DNA of 34,122 bases from Clavulina sp. PMI_390 (lineage: Eukaryota; Basidiomycota; Agaricomycetes; Cantharellales; Hydnaceae). The position numbers were made by a program, and so were the translations under genes. Location: positions 2,270-36,391 of the forward strand of contig WIDE01000188.1 in assembly GCA_015039315.1 (NCBI GenBank), written 5' to 3'. The notes beneath the pieces were generated by a model. It saw nothing but the letters and a program-made list of their open reading frames with translations. It did not search any database and was not told where the DNA came from. Shown one piece after another: positions 19,401-30,148 of this stretch; positions within the stretch are counted from its first letter, which is position 1; the number at the start of each line of letters is the position of its first letter.

Positions 19401-21388
19401 GAGCCCAGTAATACACCCTGGTGATCTTCAGGTGAGTTATCGTCGCGAGTGCTTAAGTAACTGCAGCTTGATTTAGATATTGTGTTAGATCGCGCAAGCT
19501 ATTGGAGAAGTGCCAGAATCTTCGCCCTTGGCTTCACTTACGAACATCCTAGTTTTTAGCGCTGAGGGTACCTGTCATCTCCTGACTCATCTCTTCTAGT
19601 CCAAACTAACAGCCTCGTTATAGGGGAGAGACCGTTATCCAATATGCTCGGAGGCGGCGACCTTGATGTGTGCAGCGTTCTACTTCGAGATTTGGCACAC
19701 GCTCACCTCATTCAATTAGGGCGACCTGTTTAATGTCATCACTGATCCCGCGTTATATCCTAGTGAAAGCGCGACTCCAGGATCTTACGAAGCTGTCGAA
19801 CCACGTGTTTTAGAAGAGCCTTGTCAGATTGGTGACATAGCAGATTTTGTGGTATGTTCGCTGTTGATTCCTCGCATACGGTTACTCATCTTCAAAACGC
19901 ATTCAAGGTTGACTACATTGTTGGTATGTGCCTCAGTATGGCGTATTGTCGTTTACGGAGTAGCTCAACGTTGGATCTTACAGGGGACATCACAGGGATC
20001 ATCGCTACCCGCCATCTTGAGATTGCTGATTATAGCGACGAAGGGTCATTTGATCGAGACTGTCTGAAACTGGCCGAGCTGGCCAGCCAAGCAGTCGATT
20101 TCCAGAAAAGCGGAGTACCAGTGAATTTTGGATTATTGCCAAGGGGGCGCAGCAGATTTCGACCGGATTTCCTGGCAAGGCCAGAAGAAGATCCGGTAAA
20201 AGATTGTTACCAATCGACCCGCGCCCTTGGCGTGTTGTTCCGAGCTGTACCGGTAAGTATCTTCAGTTGTGCTTTGTCTCTTAGTCATTTATATAGTCTT
20301 TTCCAGGTTCAAAAGTATGCGCGACCAAGGGAGGATGACCGGGGAAAGTGCGCATCAATCGCCGACAACATCCAACTAATTAGCTGACGATCTAGTCACG
20401 TAGGGTGGACGCATCCGTGCTGTTCAAGGCTCTCCAGGAGACCACAGGGAGGTTCCCTGATCTCTGTCTTATCCCTCCTGAGCCGGAACAACTTGAAAAC
20501 GACTGGGGCGAAACCGCGGCGGCCTTTTGTGATCTCACGGAGAAGATTGCCCTTCGTAACTCACCAGCTAATGATTCAACACTCAAACTCCGTGAAGAGG
20601 AGCTGTTTCTCGGAACCCTTGGATCAGCGCAACGTCTCGAGCGGGACGACTACAACTTGGTCCATCGCGCAACCACACAAGTTATCGAGATCGTGAGGAC
20701 CTTGCGCAGAGAAATCAAGGATCTTGATCAAGAGGATATCGAAGATGATGATTCTGATGATGACGAGCCTATCGCCCGTTACGCATCTCCCGAAATTCCT
20801 GTCGGACGGGTGGTGAACCAGGCTGATAGACGGAAGACACTACTGGAGCGTATCGGATTGCTCCCAGATTATGTCGGTCGATCCCCTACTTCATCAGGCT
20901 CGGCGCCAGCAGCCTCAATCATGGCTTTTGCTGCGAGAGCGGGACACTCTGGGACCAGTCTAGGTGGCCCAGCAGCGCAGAGTAAACCTAGCGAAATTGG
21001 AGGACACCAGACATCCTCATCACGCTCCCCGACGGGCACTCCTGTCCCTGAAGCTTCCAGTGGCGAAACAAGCGGCGCTCCAGATCTCAAGAATGACCGT
21101 TCTCATACTGGTGATGACAACGAGGATGCAGGTCCAGTGAAGGACAATTCCGCGGTCGAAGACACTCGCCCATCTGAATCTGCCCCCAAAGTTGACGCGG
21201 AGCTCGTCATCATCCAACGCGCGTTTAATGCCTGCCACTACGCCCTAGGTGGACTGTCAGACGACGGCGTTGTCCCCTATGGGCTTCGTTTATTTGCGTA
21301 CGTCGCGCTTGACGTACTGCTTGCTACGATCCGCCGCAGGACGGCATTTGTAGCAGCTCCTACCCAACAGGAAGAAGAAGAAGAGTAA
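16454..21388 (+). pseudogene. RNA-dependent RNA polymerase, copy 2: frameshift in exon 1, otherwise intact
   Basis: Exons: 16454..17983, 18050..18435, 18492..18581, 18645..18867, 18935..19431, 19489..19567, 19624..19667, 19720..19851, 19908..19923, 19984..20252, 20307..20347, 20404..21388. All 11 introns match copy 1 in position and phase. Exons 3 and 5-11 have the same lengths as in copy 1 (90, 497, 79, 44, 132, 16, 269, 41 nt). Reading from 16454, codon 154 is TAA (16913-16915). The homologous frame resumes one base out, so one base is missing near 16909-16912, and no plausible intron cures this. Every downstream block is open, including the catalytic DLD (19659-19667) and GD (19720-19725). 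Starting at the ATG at 16924 would give a 1273-aa protein lacking the RRM-like N-terminus but keeping the whole polymerase core. It may therefore be a young pseudogene, an N-terminally shortened active enzyme, or an intact gene with a base-calling error. Confidence 0.85.
19659..19725 (+). other. Catalytic D-L-D-G-D motif of RdRP copy 2, split by a 52-nt intron
   Basis: DLD ends at 19667 and GD begins at 19720. The intron (GTGTGC...TTAG) is 52 nt, so keeping it shifts the frame, unlike the 51-nt open intron at the same site in copy 1. After splicing the three catalytic aspartates are present. Confidence 0.85.
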
Positions 21389-21621
21389 TTTATACTACGA
21401 CAAGATACGAGGTATCTTCGCTTGTAGTTATATCTTGTTAACTGTAGAACATCAGTTGTTGTTAGACCTCTTGTCCGTCTCGGAGGTCAATAGTTTATTA
21501 CTAGTAATAAATCTGTGCAGAATATGAATACAAGGTCCAGCGTCTACAGATGGGATAACAAGATAACAGACGATCACAAGAAAGCAAATCGTAGTAGATC
21601 CAAGAAAGATTCATAGGCACC
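21389..21621. other. Convergent spacer with opposed polyadenylation-like signals
   Basis: Spacer of 233 bp between the 3' ends of RdRP copy 2 (+) and the Tvp38 gene (-). TTTATT at 21494-21499 (AATAAA on the minus strand) and AATAAA at 21506-21511 on the plus strand lie 6 bp apart, so the two 3' UTRs probably overlap. Confidence 0.4.
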
Positions 21622-22859
21622 CTAGACCAGACTATCCGTTTCTTGGGATTTCCCCTTCCCAGTGGGCTGACCAAATAATGGCTCCTGTTCACCCTCTCCT
21701 AGCAGGTCATCGGAAGAAAGAACATGGTGTAGTAGAGGTCGCGTAGCCTCATCCAGCCCATCGGCAGCTTCCCTGTCGATCTCGGGGGAGAGACCTTCGC
21801 CTTGCATGTGTCGGATGCGATTCTCGGTCTGCTTCCATACGAACCTGATGGAGGATGTATTAGCACACATAGAAGCGACGAATGCAAGCTATGGAGGCAC
21901 GTACCATCCAGTGCCAAAAGCAACTCCTGCGGTCAGGACGATGGAAAGGACGTTCAAGACTTTGACGACCGGGCTCATTTCCCCTCTTGTCTTGCCGTCA
22001 GAGAGCTTGGCAACTTGCGATCCAACGAAGATCACTAGGAAGAGTTTTGGCATCAAGCAACTAGGCATCATATATTAGTTGTCAAAATGGCTTTATGCAG
22101 TTCGTCGTTGAAAAACTCACATTGTAGCAAAGACAAATTGCCACAGTTGGACGCTTTCCATGCTCGCGAACAGAGCATTCGAGTACACCCAAGGAATAGG
22201 GCATAACCGAATCATAACAATGAGGGGCAGACCCTTTGCCTCAATGACGGCTTCCATAGCCTGCCATCTTTTGTTTTGGGACGTCCATTTCTTGACGCGC
22301 TCCTTGTACAGCAGACGGAGGATGATGAAAGTGAGTGTGGAGCCGATGAGGGCTCCTGTGCCTGCGACGAGTAGTCCGCCGAGAGGACCGTACGCGAAAC
22401 CACATAGGGTCATGGTGGTGGAGTATCCAATCAGGGGAGGGAAGGAGAGGATGACTGTGGCCAGATAGCGCGGAAGGCGATGATGAGTGGGGTATATGCC
22501 TGAAAAATAGCATGACTTACTAGCCATACTGATAAGAATAAGCCAACCGAGAGGCATAGCCTTCAGCTTTTGGGCGGTGTCATATCTGGTGTCATGCAAG
22601 CCCCTCAGCAGTCAGTACGCTGAGATAACGACTCCAAGGTAGCGCTGGCAATCCCGGTGACGTACAAAGTTTGGAATATCTTAGCAGGGCCGATGAATAT
22701 AAAAACGCTGGCGATCCCGATATGGAGAAGGATCAAAAACCAGACGAATGCCTTGCCCTTCCACCCCAGCTTCGTGTAGCGCCGCAAACTCTCAGTACCC
22801 GTATTCTGCAGCAGTCTCACAGAAGACTGAACGACACTAGATATTCTTCCTCCAGCCAT
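21622..22859 (-). CDS. TVP38: Tvp38/TMEM64-type VTT (SNARE-associated Golgi) membrane protein
   Basis: Spliced model: complement(21622..21844, 21905..22060, 22121..22454, 22521..22585, 22666..22859), 323 aa, phases closing. The N-terminal part has a hydrophobic helix (KAFVWFLILLHIGIASVFIF). The VTT core follows: FPPLIGYSTTMTLCGFAYGP, GALIGSTLTFIILRLLY, then IRLCPIPWVYSNALFASMES, the signature of the DedA/VTT fold. A further membrane segment lies near VLNVLSIVLTAGVAFGTGW, and the tail is charged and cytosolic, ending ETDSLV. Family knowledge: Tvp38 is a Golgi membrane protein, and VTT proteins have been linked to lipid scrambling and vesicle traffic. The start at 22859 (MAGGR) is chosen because the sequence before it has low coding character, although the frame is open further upstream to 23069. 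Confidence 0.88.
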
Positions 22860-23359
22860 TGCGGGCGATGACGGCAGAGGTTTACGTAGAAGATGGGAGT
22901 TTGATGCAGAGGCTGGGAGCTGCTGCGTCTCGTGCGGCCGGCGGCCGGAATGGATGGCGAAGCTCAACTTCGGGTCACACAGATGACGAATGTTGTCACG
23001 CACGTTTCCGTTTCCGAAGTCACGTTCGGGGCCTGTACGGGTCAGAGAGATCAACATCAAGGAAAGCAATGTGAGGAATCTCGTAGGTCATTGACTACCG
23101 AGGAAATCTAACATTCACATAGGCAAATGGTGATAAGGATGCTCGCCACCAGTGGCGGGTCTTAGAATGGAAGATATCGAGTTTACTATGAGTTTGGGAG
23201 TTCACGTGACGTTGCATTGAGTTTTTCGTGAATGCGCTTCTTCGTAATTGTGATATCGGCGCGGTTAGAAACGTAGCCCGCCTAGCCGCCATTTGGCTAG
23301 TCTGGTTTCATGGCAAACAAGAGCATGCTCGCACTTCGTCTTGGCCTTTCACCCAAGTA
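22860..23359. promoter_or_regulatory. Divergent region between Tvp38 and the small acidic gene
   Basis: About 500 bp expected to contain the promoters of both neighbours. The minus-strand frame of Tvp38 stays open to 23069, so part of this may code for a longer N-terminus. No specific site was recognised. Confidence 0.35.
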
Positions 23360-23977
23360 ATGTCGCGTCGTTCGTGCTCAACAGGGAACAACCAACGCGT
23401 AAGTCTCCTTATCAAGCTTAAATTTCTCTGTCTTGATTTCTGATGCTTCCTATACAACTTCCATCCTTTTACGTTCATGCCAAAGCCTAAGCCAGTCTCC
23501 CACCCTCCCAAGTTCAAGGGAGGTGATTACATCAATGCTCCAATCCATTGGCATTCCTTATGCCGACTCTGATTCCGATATCGACACCAATACGGATCTT
23601 GAAACCACTTCCGCTGCCAAGAAAAATGCGGACAGTACTTCGCCTGGAGGCAGCGCTTGTCGATTCGCCTACGAAAAGGCCAAACGCCCTATGATGAAGG
23701 AAGTTGCCTCTGACGTCCCGAGCGAGGCAAAAACTGGTAAGTCTCTCATTTATCTCTTTCAACTCCGATAGCGACGCTTCTACATCTAGCAGATTCATTG
23801 GCCAGCTCAGATGATAGCCACATCGCAGATGGCTCCTGGACTGTTGCTGGCTCTAGCAAATCCTGTATGTCCGATCCTCCGATCCTTCTATTGACAGCCG
23901 CACTCTCTCCTACTCTAGTAGTTGGTGAAGATGACGATGAGGCCCTCATTGACTACGATTGCAATCTTGACAACTAA
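23360..23977 (+). CDS. Small acidic Ser/Asp-rich hypothetical protein
   Basis: Spliced model: join(23360..23398, 23496..23736, 23790..23864, 23919..23977), 137 aa, with GT-AG introns that all close in frame. The protein begins MSRRSCSTGNNQR, continues with an Asp/Ser-rich stretch (YADSDSDIDTNTDLETTS), a short basic patch (AYEKAKRPMMKE), and ends with an acidic tail (GEDDDEALIDYDCNLDN). No domain, signal peptide or membrane segment is recognised; it is probably disordered. Support comes only from coherent splicing and composition, so exon 1 and the start are the least certain parts. It is divergent from Tvp38 and reads toward the STEEP1 gene. Confidence 0.5.
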
Positions 23978-24526
23978 GCTGTTGCAATCTCAAAGGTATC
24001 TGGTTTGTCTTGCCTTACCGAAAAAATGGTCTATACTCCATGCCTGGATCCGTCTCCTCAGAGTCTCTATCCGCCACGTCTCTGGCGAAAAAACTACCAT
24101 TCCTCTGTGCTCGAAACTTGTCGTGTAAAAAAATCTCATTTAACACATTTAGCCTCAATGGAAATCAAATGTTTTCTGACGAGAGTGGCGAGCTTTGCCG
24201 CGTAAGTCGGCGCTAACCGTTATACATTATCAGTGAAGTAAATTCCAGCACTTGATACCGACGCAGCCAATCCCACAGCGAAATTGCAAGCAAATTCAGT
24301 GTAGTCAACTGCAATGGAAGCAGGTGGTTGAGCGCTAGGATAAGGGGCCGAACGGGCTGCCATGGCCATCCGCTTGGATCTCCTCCTTCGAAGTGGAAGT
24401 GCTTGATGAAGCATTGCCAACACTTTCATTCCACTTTACCAACATCCTGGTAGGTAGGTAAGGAGCCGGGTGGCTGGCCATAGATATCCAGACATCGGAT
24501 GGTGTGGGTGGTGGGCGGAAAGACCA
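23978..24526. other. Spacer downstream of the small acidic gene
   Basis: About 550 bp between two convergent genes. A 69-codon ATG-initiated frame on the minus strand (24220-24429, basic MKVLAMLHQALPLRRRRSKR start) is the only notable open stretch. It has no recognised homology and I do not call it a gene. Confidence 0.35.
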
Positions 24527-25250
24527 TCAAGCTGTACTAGTGATCGGGGTCGCCTCAGGATTCAGCGCACTCGAAGCGGCTAAGGCTGCTTCCCGCGCCT
24601 GCATCCGCTCTTGCACCTCCTGTTCGCCATCAAAAGCCTCTGGAGGGACATGACCCTGTTGCAAAGTCATGCCCCCATAATTGAGGTAAACAAAGTCCGT
24701 TTTGGCTGGGGGAGCGACGAGCTGATATCCGACTGGAAGAGTGCACCGAGTACCTAAATAAGGATATTATTGAGTGAATCGGCCAGTACAGGCAATAATC
24801 AAAATGCAGACGACGCACAGAGATGTCTGTATTGACGCTCATATCCATTCGACCTGAAACACATGGTAAGTTGATGCGCTACAAGACAGTACTAAGATAG
24901 AAGCCGCAGCGTACCTCTCAATCACTACTGGCTGAGAAGGTGTTGTGTTAAGCTTGAATATAGCTCCCTTCCCATTCGCAGAATCTTCCGTTCGGACGAT
25001 GTATGCTCCATCTGTCTGCCTCCTAGGAAGTTTTCTCAGGTCCTTATCGATCACGAGCTAGAGTTATTAAATTAAAAAAAATAGGAGTTAGTTTGACCTT
25101 ATCATATGAGCAGTATCGCTGCGTGAAGTGGGGACATACAGCAAACTCTCCACACAGACAGTAGTAAACCCTGAGGGCTGCAGTGGAGCTCTCTGTTTGT
25201 GGTGCGTCTGTGGATGCAGATACAGCACTTCTTGAGACAATTTTGGGCAT
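24527..25250 (-). CDS. STEEP1 (CXorf56/UPF0428) family protein
   Basis: Spliced model: complement(24527..24753, 24819..24853, 24916..25057 with the low edge at 24915, 25140..25250), 171 aa. The start MPKIVSRSAV and the segment LRVYYCLCGEF followed by an ALVIDKDLRKLPRR stretch are the family signature (animal members begin MPKVVSRS and carry VYYCLCGQ). The CxC in YYCLCG and a later CTRC pair look like metal ligands. The second pair forms only when the 65-nt intron at 24754-24818 is removed. After this comes CTLPVGYQ and a Gln/Glu-rich tail. Human STEEP1 is an ER-exit adaptor for STING and has also been seen with spliceosomes. Fungi generally lack STING, so the fungal protein must have an older role that is not known from sequence. 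It is divergent from DPH6 with a 247-bp shared upstream region. Confidence 0.82.
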
Positions 25251-25497
25251 GATCTACAAAGTAGGCTTGGGCGGACACGAGAGGATCAGAGTCAGAACGA
25301 GGATGTCGAGGGTCGGGCAAAACAACCAACCACATGTACAAACTTGTCAGATCGCATAGAGAGGACAGGGATTGCTGATACTCCTGGGCACCATTTAAAC
25401 CGCCCGGCCGACACCTCTCCTCCAATCAGATAGGTTTATCTGGGATCGCTCTAACCGCTTCCTGATCCCTTGCAAGTCGTTCTTGATTGGCTGCAAG
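25251..25497. promoter_or_regulatory. Bidirectional promoter of STEEP1 and DPH6
   Basis: Only 247 bp separate the two start codons, so both promoters must lie here. No TATA box or known site was recognised. The compact divergent arrangement suggests shared housekeeping expression. Confidence 0.45.
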
Positions 25498-28291
25498 ATG
25501 AAAGTTGTAGCATTGTTATCGGGAGGCAAAGACTCATGCTTCAATCTTGTCCACTGCGTAGCAAATGGACACGAGATCGTGGCCGCGGCTTCTTTGGGCC
25601 CAGGCCCCGGAAAAGGTCTGCCATCACTATATGTTCCTCATCTATTCATCCTCACATTCGTCAACTTGTTGGAAAATCGCATATTATAGAGGAGCTCGAC
25701 TCTTACATGTATCAAACTGTGGGACAAGATGCAATTGATTACGTTGCCCGCGCAATGGATCTCCCTTTGTATCGTCGAGTCATCAGTGGTGCAGCTGTAG
25801 AGCAAGGGAACGAATATGGAACTCGAGATGCATCAAAACAGGCTGCTGTCTCAGGAGACGAGACTGAAGATCTATATGAGCTCCTGAAGATTGTTATTGT
25901 AGGCAATATGCGCCCCGTATCTCATACATCAGATAAACATTTATCCCATTTCTACCCAGGATGCACACCCCGATGTCAAAGGCGTCTCAGTAGGGGCGAT
26001 CCTTTCAAATTACCAGAGGGTTCGGGTTGAACATGTGTGAGCGTTTTCTCATTGATGCCAAGAACCTACTTTGACTAAAACATGAGGACCAGATAGATGT
26101 CGGCGACTGTCACTGACCGCTTTGAGTTATCTGTGGCAACGAGATCAGACCGAACTCCTTGGAGAGATGATTGAGAATGGCCTCGATGCCATCCTGATTA
26201 AAGTTGCTGGAGCTGGCCTAACGAGCAAACATATCGGAAAATCTCTAGCGCAGATGCAGCCGACCTTGCATCGACTGGTATGAACCTATGTACGTATAAC
26301 AACCTGAAGGTATGGCTCACAAATCTATCGTTTAGCGCGACATGTACCAAACCCATGTCTGTGGTGAAGGTGGAGAGTATGAAACTTTAACATTGAACAG
26401 TCAGTTATTCAAGCGACCAATCCATCTGTGAGCCCATTTTTCTGTGACAGCTTTCGTTCCATTCTGGAATATTAATGTGCTGCGCGCCCGGATAGCCAAA
26501 CCACGGAAATAGTCATGATAGACGACAATGATGTGGCTCCAGTGGCATTCCTAAGGGTGAAAGATGCTTCGCTAGGAGAACCCTCAGCAGATGACTTCAA
26601 GCCTCCAAAGATTCCTTCCCTTCTTGAAGAGAAATGGGAATCTCTGCTCATCAATTCCTCGCTGCCCCCGCTACCAAATGCCGAGCAGCGATCTGCTCCC
26701 TACAATCCCCAGCTTATCGACGTTGGCGTTACAGCAGAGCGATGGCTGGACAAAAGCTCGTGGCACTCGCTCTCTAATATTACTGTGGATGCAACATCGA
26801 TCACGATCGAGCAGGAATGCACAAGCTGTTGGGAGCTCGTCCGATGTAAGTGATTCCCCACGATGAATACGTTTATAATAAGAGTGAACTATGATTGATG
26901 ACGTTTGTCAATAACCAGCTAAATTAGAAGCTTCCCAACTTACCCTTATGCACATCTCACATGTGAACGTATATCTTGCTTCAATGGACTACTTCCCCGC
27001 GATTAACGCAGTGATGTACTCCCTCTTCGGAACCAGCCCACCCACTCGTGCATGCGTCGCTGTAGATATTCCCTCTCCACAGCGCGTGTGCCTTGATATT
27101 ATCGCGCACCGCGACAACGATTTAAGCCAGAAGAGCCGACAGGCGTTGCATGTGCAAGGCATCAGCTACTGGGCACCAGCAAATATTGGGCCGTATTCTC
27201 AGAGCATCACAGTCAGTTTTGCACCTAAGCTTGCCCTACACCCGATATATTGATTTGTTTGGATAACAGATCGAACGTCAGAGGATGTTTGTGTCTGGCC
27301 AGATCGGTCTCATCCCCGCCAGCATGACGATGCCTTCTCCGCCCAACATACTTCTCGAAATGGCATTATCTCTCCAGCACGCCGATCGCATTGCCACCCT
27401 CACAATGGATACGCTTGGGACATCATCACGCGACTATCACAACGATTCCGCGATCTTGTGGATGACGAATGTGAACGATGTGCCTGATATTTGTCACGCG
27501 TGGAATATCGCTCAAGTAAGCGAGTTTATAATGGCATACTGGGACAATGCAAAGTTAATTTGTTATGAACTCAAGCAGCAGTATAGCTCAAGACGTCCTA
27601 CTGCCGTCCTTGTTGGAGCGAAAGAGTTGCCAAGAGCAGCACAAGTTGAAGCGCAATTGATATACAATACAGCATTGCTTTCGGTATATGCAAATGTAGA
27701 TGCGGATGATGAGGATGAGGATATCAAGCTGCGTCGTGCGTCATTTGATTCGACTCATTCACTGGGAGCATAGTTCCTCAAGGTCTCCCCCTCGGATAGT
27801 CGAATGGTCTAAGGTCGATCTACCGCTAGAGGCCTCGTCTCCCGAAGCTCGAATTACTGCTGAGTTTCAGCGAAATCCAAACCCTCACGCGCAGGCTCCG
27901 GTCGCTTGGATTGGCTTCAAGAGTGTGACAAGTAAGAGACTCTTTTTACTTCATTCATTCCCTTCTCCGCTGATGTATCATGATGTTCTTCTCGATATAT
28001 AGGGGAGCTATTGGAATCGTCCAAAATCGCCACGAGATTACAGCAAGCAGGATTCTCGGCTTCGCCACTACATATCCGCGCATTTTATACTCCTGCTGCA
28101 CCAGCTTTCTTCCGTAAGACAATTTTTGTCTGGCCAGCTAACCCCACCATTAATTCCACTTCCGTCTAGTTCAACATGCTTCTGAACAATTGCTTGGAAC
28201 TACTGCAGCCCAGCCTATCACACCGATCCCGGTAGAATTCTTGGCAACATCAGATGGAGTGCTTTGGGATGCCGTAGTATACATTTTATAA
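25498..28291 (+). CDS. DPH6: Diphthine-ammonia ligase Dph6 with C-terminal RidA-like domains
   Basis: Spliced model: join(25498..25615, 25690..25898, 25960..26036, 26097..26277, 26336..26427, 26496..26845, 26919..27211, 27270..27735, 27800..27931, 28003..28113, 28170..28291), 716 aa, phases all closing. The PP-loop ATP motif SGGKDS is at residues 8-13, and the family motif CGEGGEYETL starts at about 204. Two RidA/YjgF-like domains follow from about 342 (HISHVNVYLASMDYFPAINAVM; YWAPANIGPYSQSI). Family knowledge: it uses ATP and ammonia for the last step of diphthamide formation on elongation factor 2. The fused RidA domains are the normal architecture of yeast and other fungal Dph6 proteins. 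The start at 25498 places MKVVALLSGGKDS at the N-terminus as in relatives, in preference to an upstream in-frame ATG at 25483. The intron at 27736-27799 is needed to pass a TAG in an acidic loop. Confidence 0.93.
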
Positions 28292-28392
28292 CTAGTGAGA
28301 GCCCCGCATCACGCCTCATCGTCCGACTAAGTCATCACTGTATCTCGTACTGATACCTGTGCAATCGATGCCTCCAATTTCAGAATGCGCAG
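28292..28392. other. Convergent spacer of DPH6 and the TPR-like gene
   Basis: Only 101 bp separate the two stop codons, so the 3' UTRs must overlap as antisense transcripts. No separate feature is seen. Confidence 0.5.
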
Positions 28393-30148
28393 CTATGATG
28401 ATTTATTGAGAGCTTCGACTCTTCCTGCTACATATGAAAAAGCAGACCAGGTATTGTTAAGCCAGGGCAACATATTCCTCCATTCATTCGGTGAGCACAG
28501 TTCGTCGAGGTCCGTATCCTCGTGCAACCCCAACGCGTCCAGGGACGTCTCGTATCTGTTCAACGCATAAGCAAACACCGCAGCCGTGTCAGGTGATGCA
28601 TGTGAATTGAAAGCTTCTCTTGAAAGCTCCGCTGCTCGTCTGCCGTGAAGCTGGGCCTCCTTGAAATTCTCGATGCCCAAATAAGCCTTGGAGACAGCAC
28701 TGAGAGACTGAGGTAAAAGCCAGCGACACCATGCCAAATGACTGTTCGGGCCCGACCCAAAGCGTTGGTCGCCAATTTCAGCCAGCTGCGTTGCCTCAAG
28801 TGCGTTCTCTAGAGCCAATTTTGGTTCAGTCTCCACATGTGCCCATGAAATTGTGTTGTGAGAACGAATCAGATTTCTAAGAGTCTGCACATTGTTGAGG
28901 GGATCTAGCTTGTGATAAAGCTGGATACTCTTCTTGAGGCTCTCGACAGCGCTGGAATGGCGACCACCGCGGTAAAGAGTGTACCCCTCGAGGTAGAAAC
29001 TGTTTGCGACCTCACTGTCCAGATCATATCCTGCATAGGCCTTCGGTGCTATGTGGCGGCTGTACGCAATTAACGCCAAGACCTCGTTCACGCACGAATG
29101 TGCAGCGAAGCTCCTCGCAAGCTGATGCAAGGTTATCATGAAGTTCCGAGCATTGTCTGTCCGATTAGCTGCTGAATACACAATCGCTAGGTTTGCCTAA
29201 TATCAACATCAGATCAACAACCTCGGGTTTTGTGAAGCAATGGAGCAGTTTACCTCAACAGAAGAAAGTACTCTGTGGGAATTAGGTGGACTAGGCTTAA
29301 CTCTCTTTAACGCCTTCAACGTTACTCCGAGTGGTAGGAGTTGTATTCCAGAATCCGGCTCAGGCCCCCAGTAGTACCGGGCGAAGAGCTGCTCGCGGAT
29401 GTCTCTCCCTAGTTCGACATGTTTGACGTTTATCTTTTCAGGGGACAAAAGACTAAAATCTGCGGCTGCAATGTGCTGCCGAACGAGTGAAGAGAAAAAC
29501 CAGCAGTTTTCCTAGAGAAATCTTCAGCTAATGGCCACATGGTCGAGAAGCCAGAAACGTACCGGCCAAATGTTGTATATTCTGAGCTCTTCAACAATAA
29601 TGAGAAGGAGCCGATTGAGATCGCTAAGTGAAGGCCGGTTCATCAACACCTGAGAGTCTTCAAGAGTCGCGTGAGGAATTAGGATTGATTTGTTACTTGA
29701 TAAAGAAGCCTACGTAGTATCACCTCAATGATTCAATTTATAACATAGCATTGTTTTCAAGATCACGTACGGTATCGTTTGCCACAGTTTGTCCTCGTGC
29801 TGCCACGAATTGCAAAATAGATACGCGTTTGCCTCTTCGACGATCTAGGCGCAGCCATATGCTCCGTTGGTTATCACTGGAGAGCTCGAGAAGAACAAAA
29901 CGATGTTTGATGACGCCAAAAATTTGGTAATAACCCTCGACTGTGATGATTCTTGCCTGTTGGAGCCATCGATGCTCGTCGACATACAGACAGAATTCAC
30001 TCAGGGTTTGCGTAAGTGCCTCAGTCTGGGAAAGCAAAACACTTGATGACGCGAGCCGAATCGAAAGCTTTGTTTGCGAACGCGATATAAGATTGGGGTA
30101 AGCCGATTCTGCCGCGTGAGCACACGGTCGTTGGGTGTCGTTGGTCAA
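28393..30148 (-). CDS. TPR-like helical-repeat protein, function unknown
   Basis: Spliced model: complement(28393..29196, 29254..29511, 29563..29709, 29771..30148), 528 aa, GT-AG introns, phases closing. Residues about 60-125 form a compact basic and hydrophobic segment (EGYYQIFGVIKHRFVLLEL; IWLRLDRRRGKRVS). From about 175 a helical region begins (NIWPENCWFFSSLVRQHIAA). From about 260 there are tandem helix pairs with TPR-like spacing, such as YLEGYTLYRGGRHSSAVESL, SHNTISWAHVETEPKLALEN and SKAYLGIENFKEAQLHGRRA. Proteins with this layout are common as expanded families in basidiomycetes; their role is unknown. No enzyme motif, signal peptide or membrane segment is seen. The start at 30148 is the first ATG of the open frame in this exon; an upstream exon cannot be excluded. 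Confidence 0.72.

Noticed and set aside
16430..21388. RdRP copy 2 as a retrotransposed copy, suggested by the A-run before its start codon
   Set aside because: All 11 introns are retained at matching positions, so it was copied as DNA. The A-run is upstream, not at the 3' end.
9299..21388. Inverted arms as the terminal repeats of a transposon or virus-like element
   Set aside because: The arms are spliced cellular genes, similarity appears limited to coding parts, the central gene is a housekeeping SNARE, and no transposase, integrase or target-site duplication was seen.
27736..27779. A stop (TAG at about 27771) within DPH6 suggesting a truncated gene
   Set aside because: A GTGCGT...GATAG intron at 27736-27799 removes it and restores the frame into the conserved C-terminal part.
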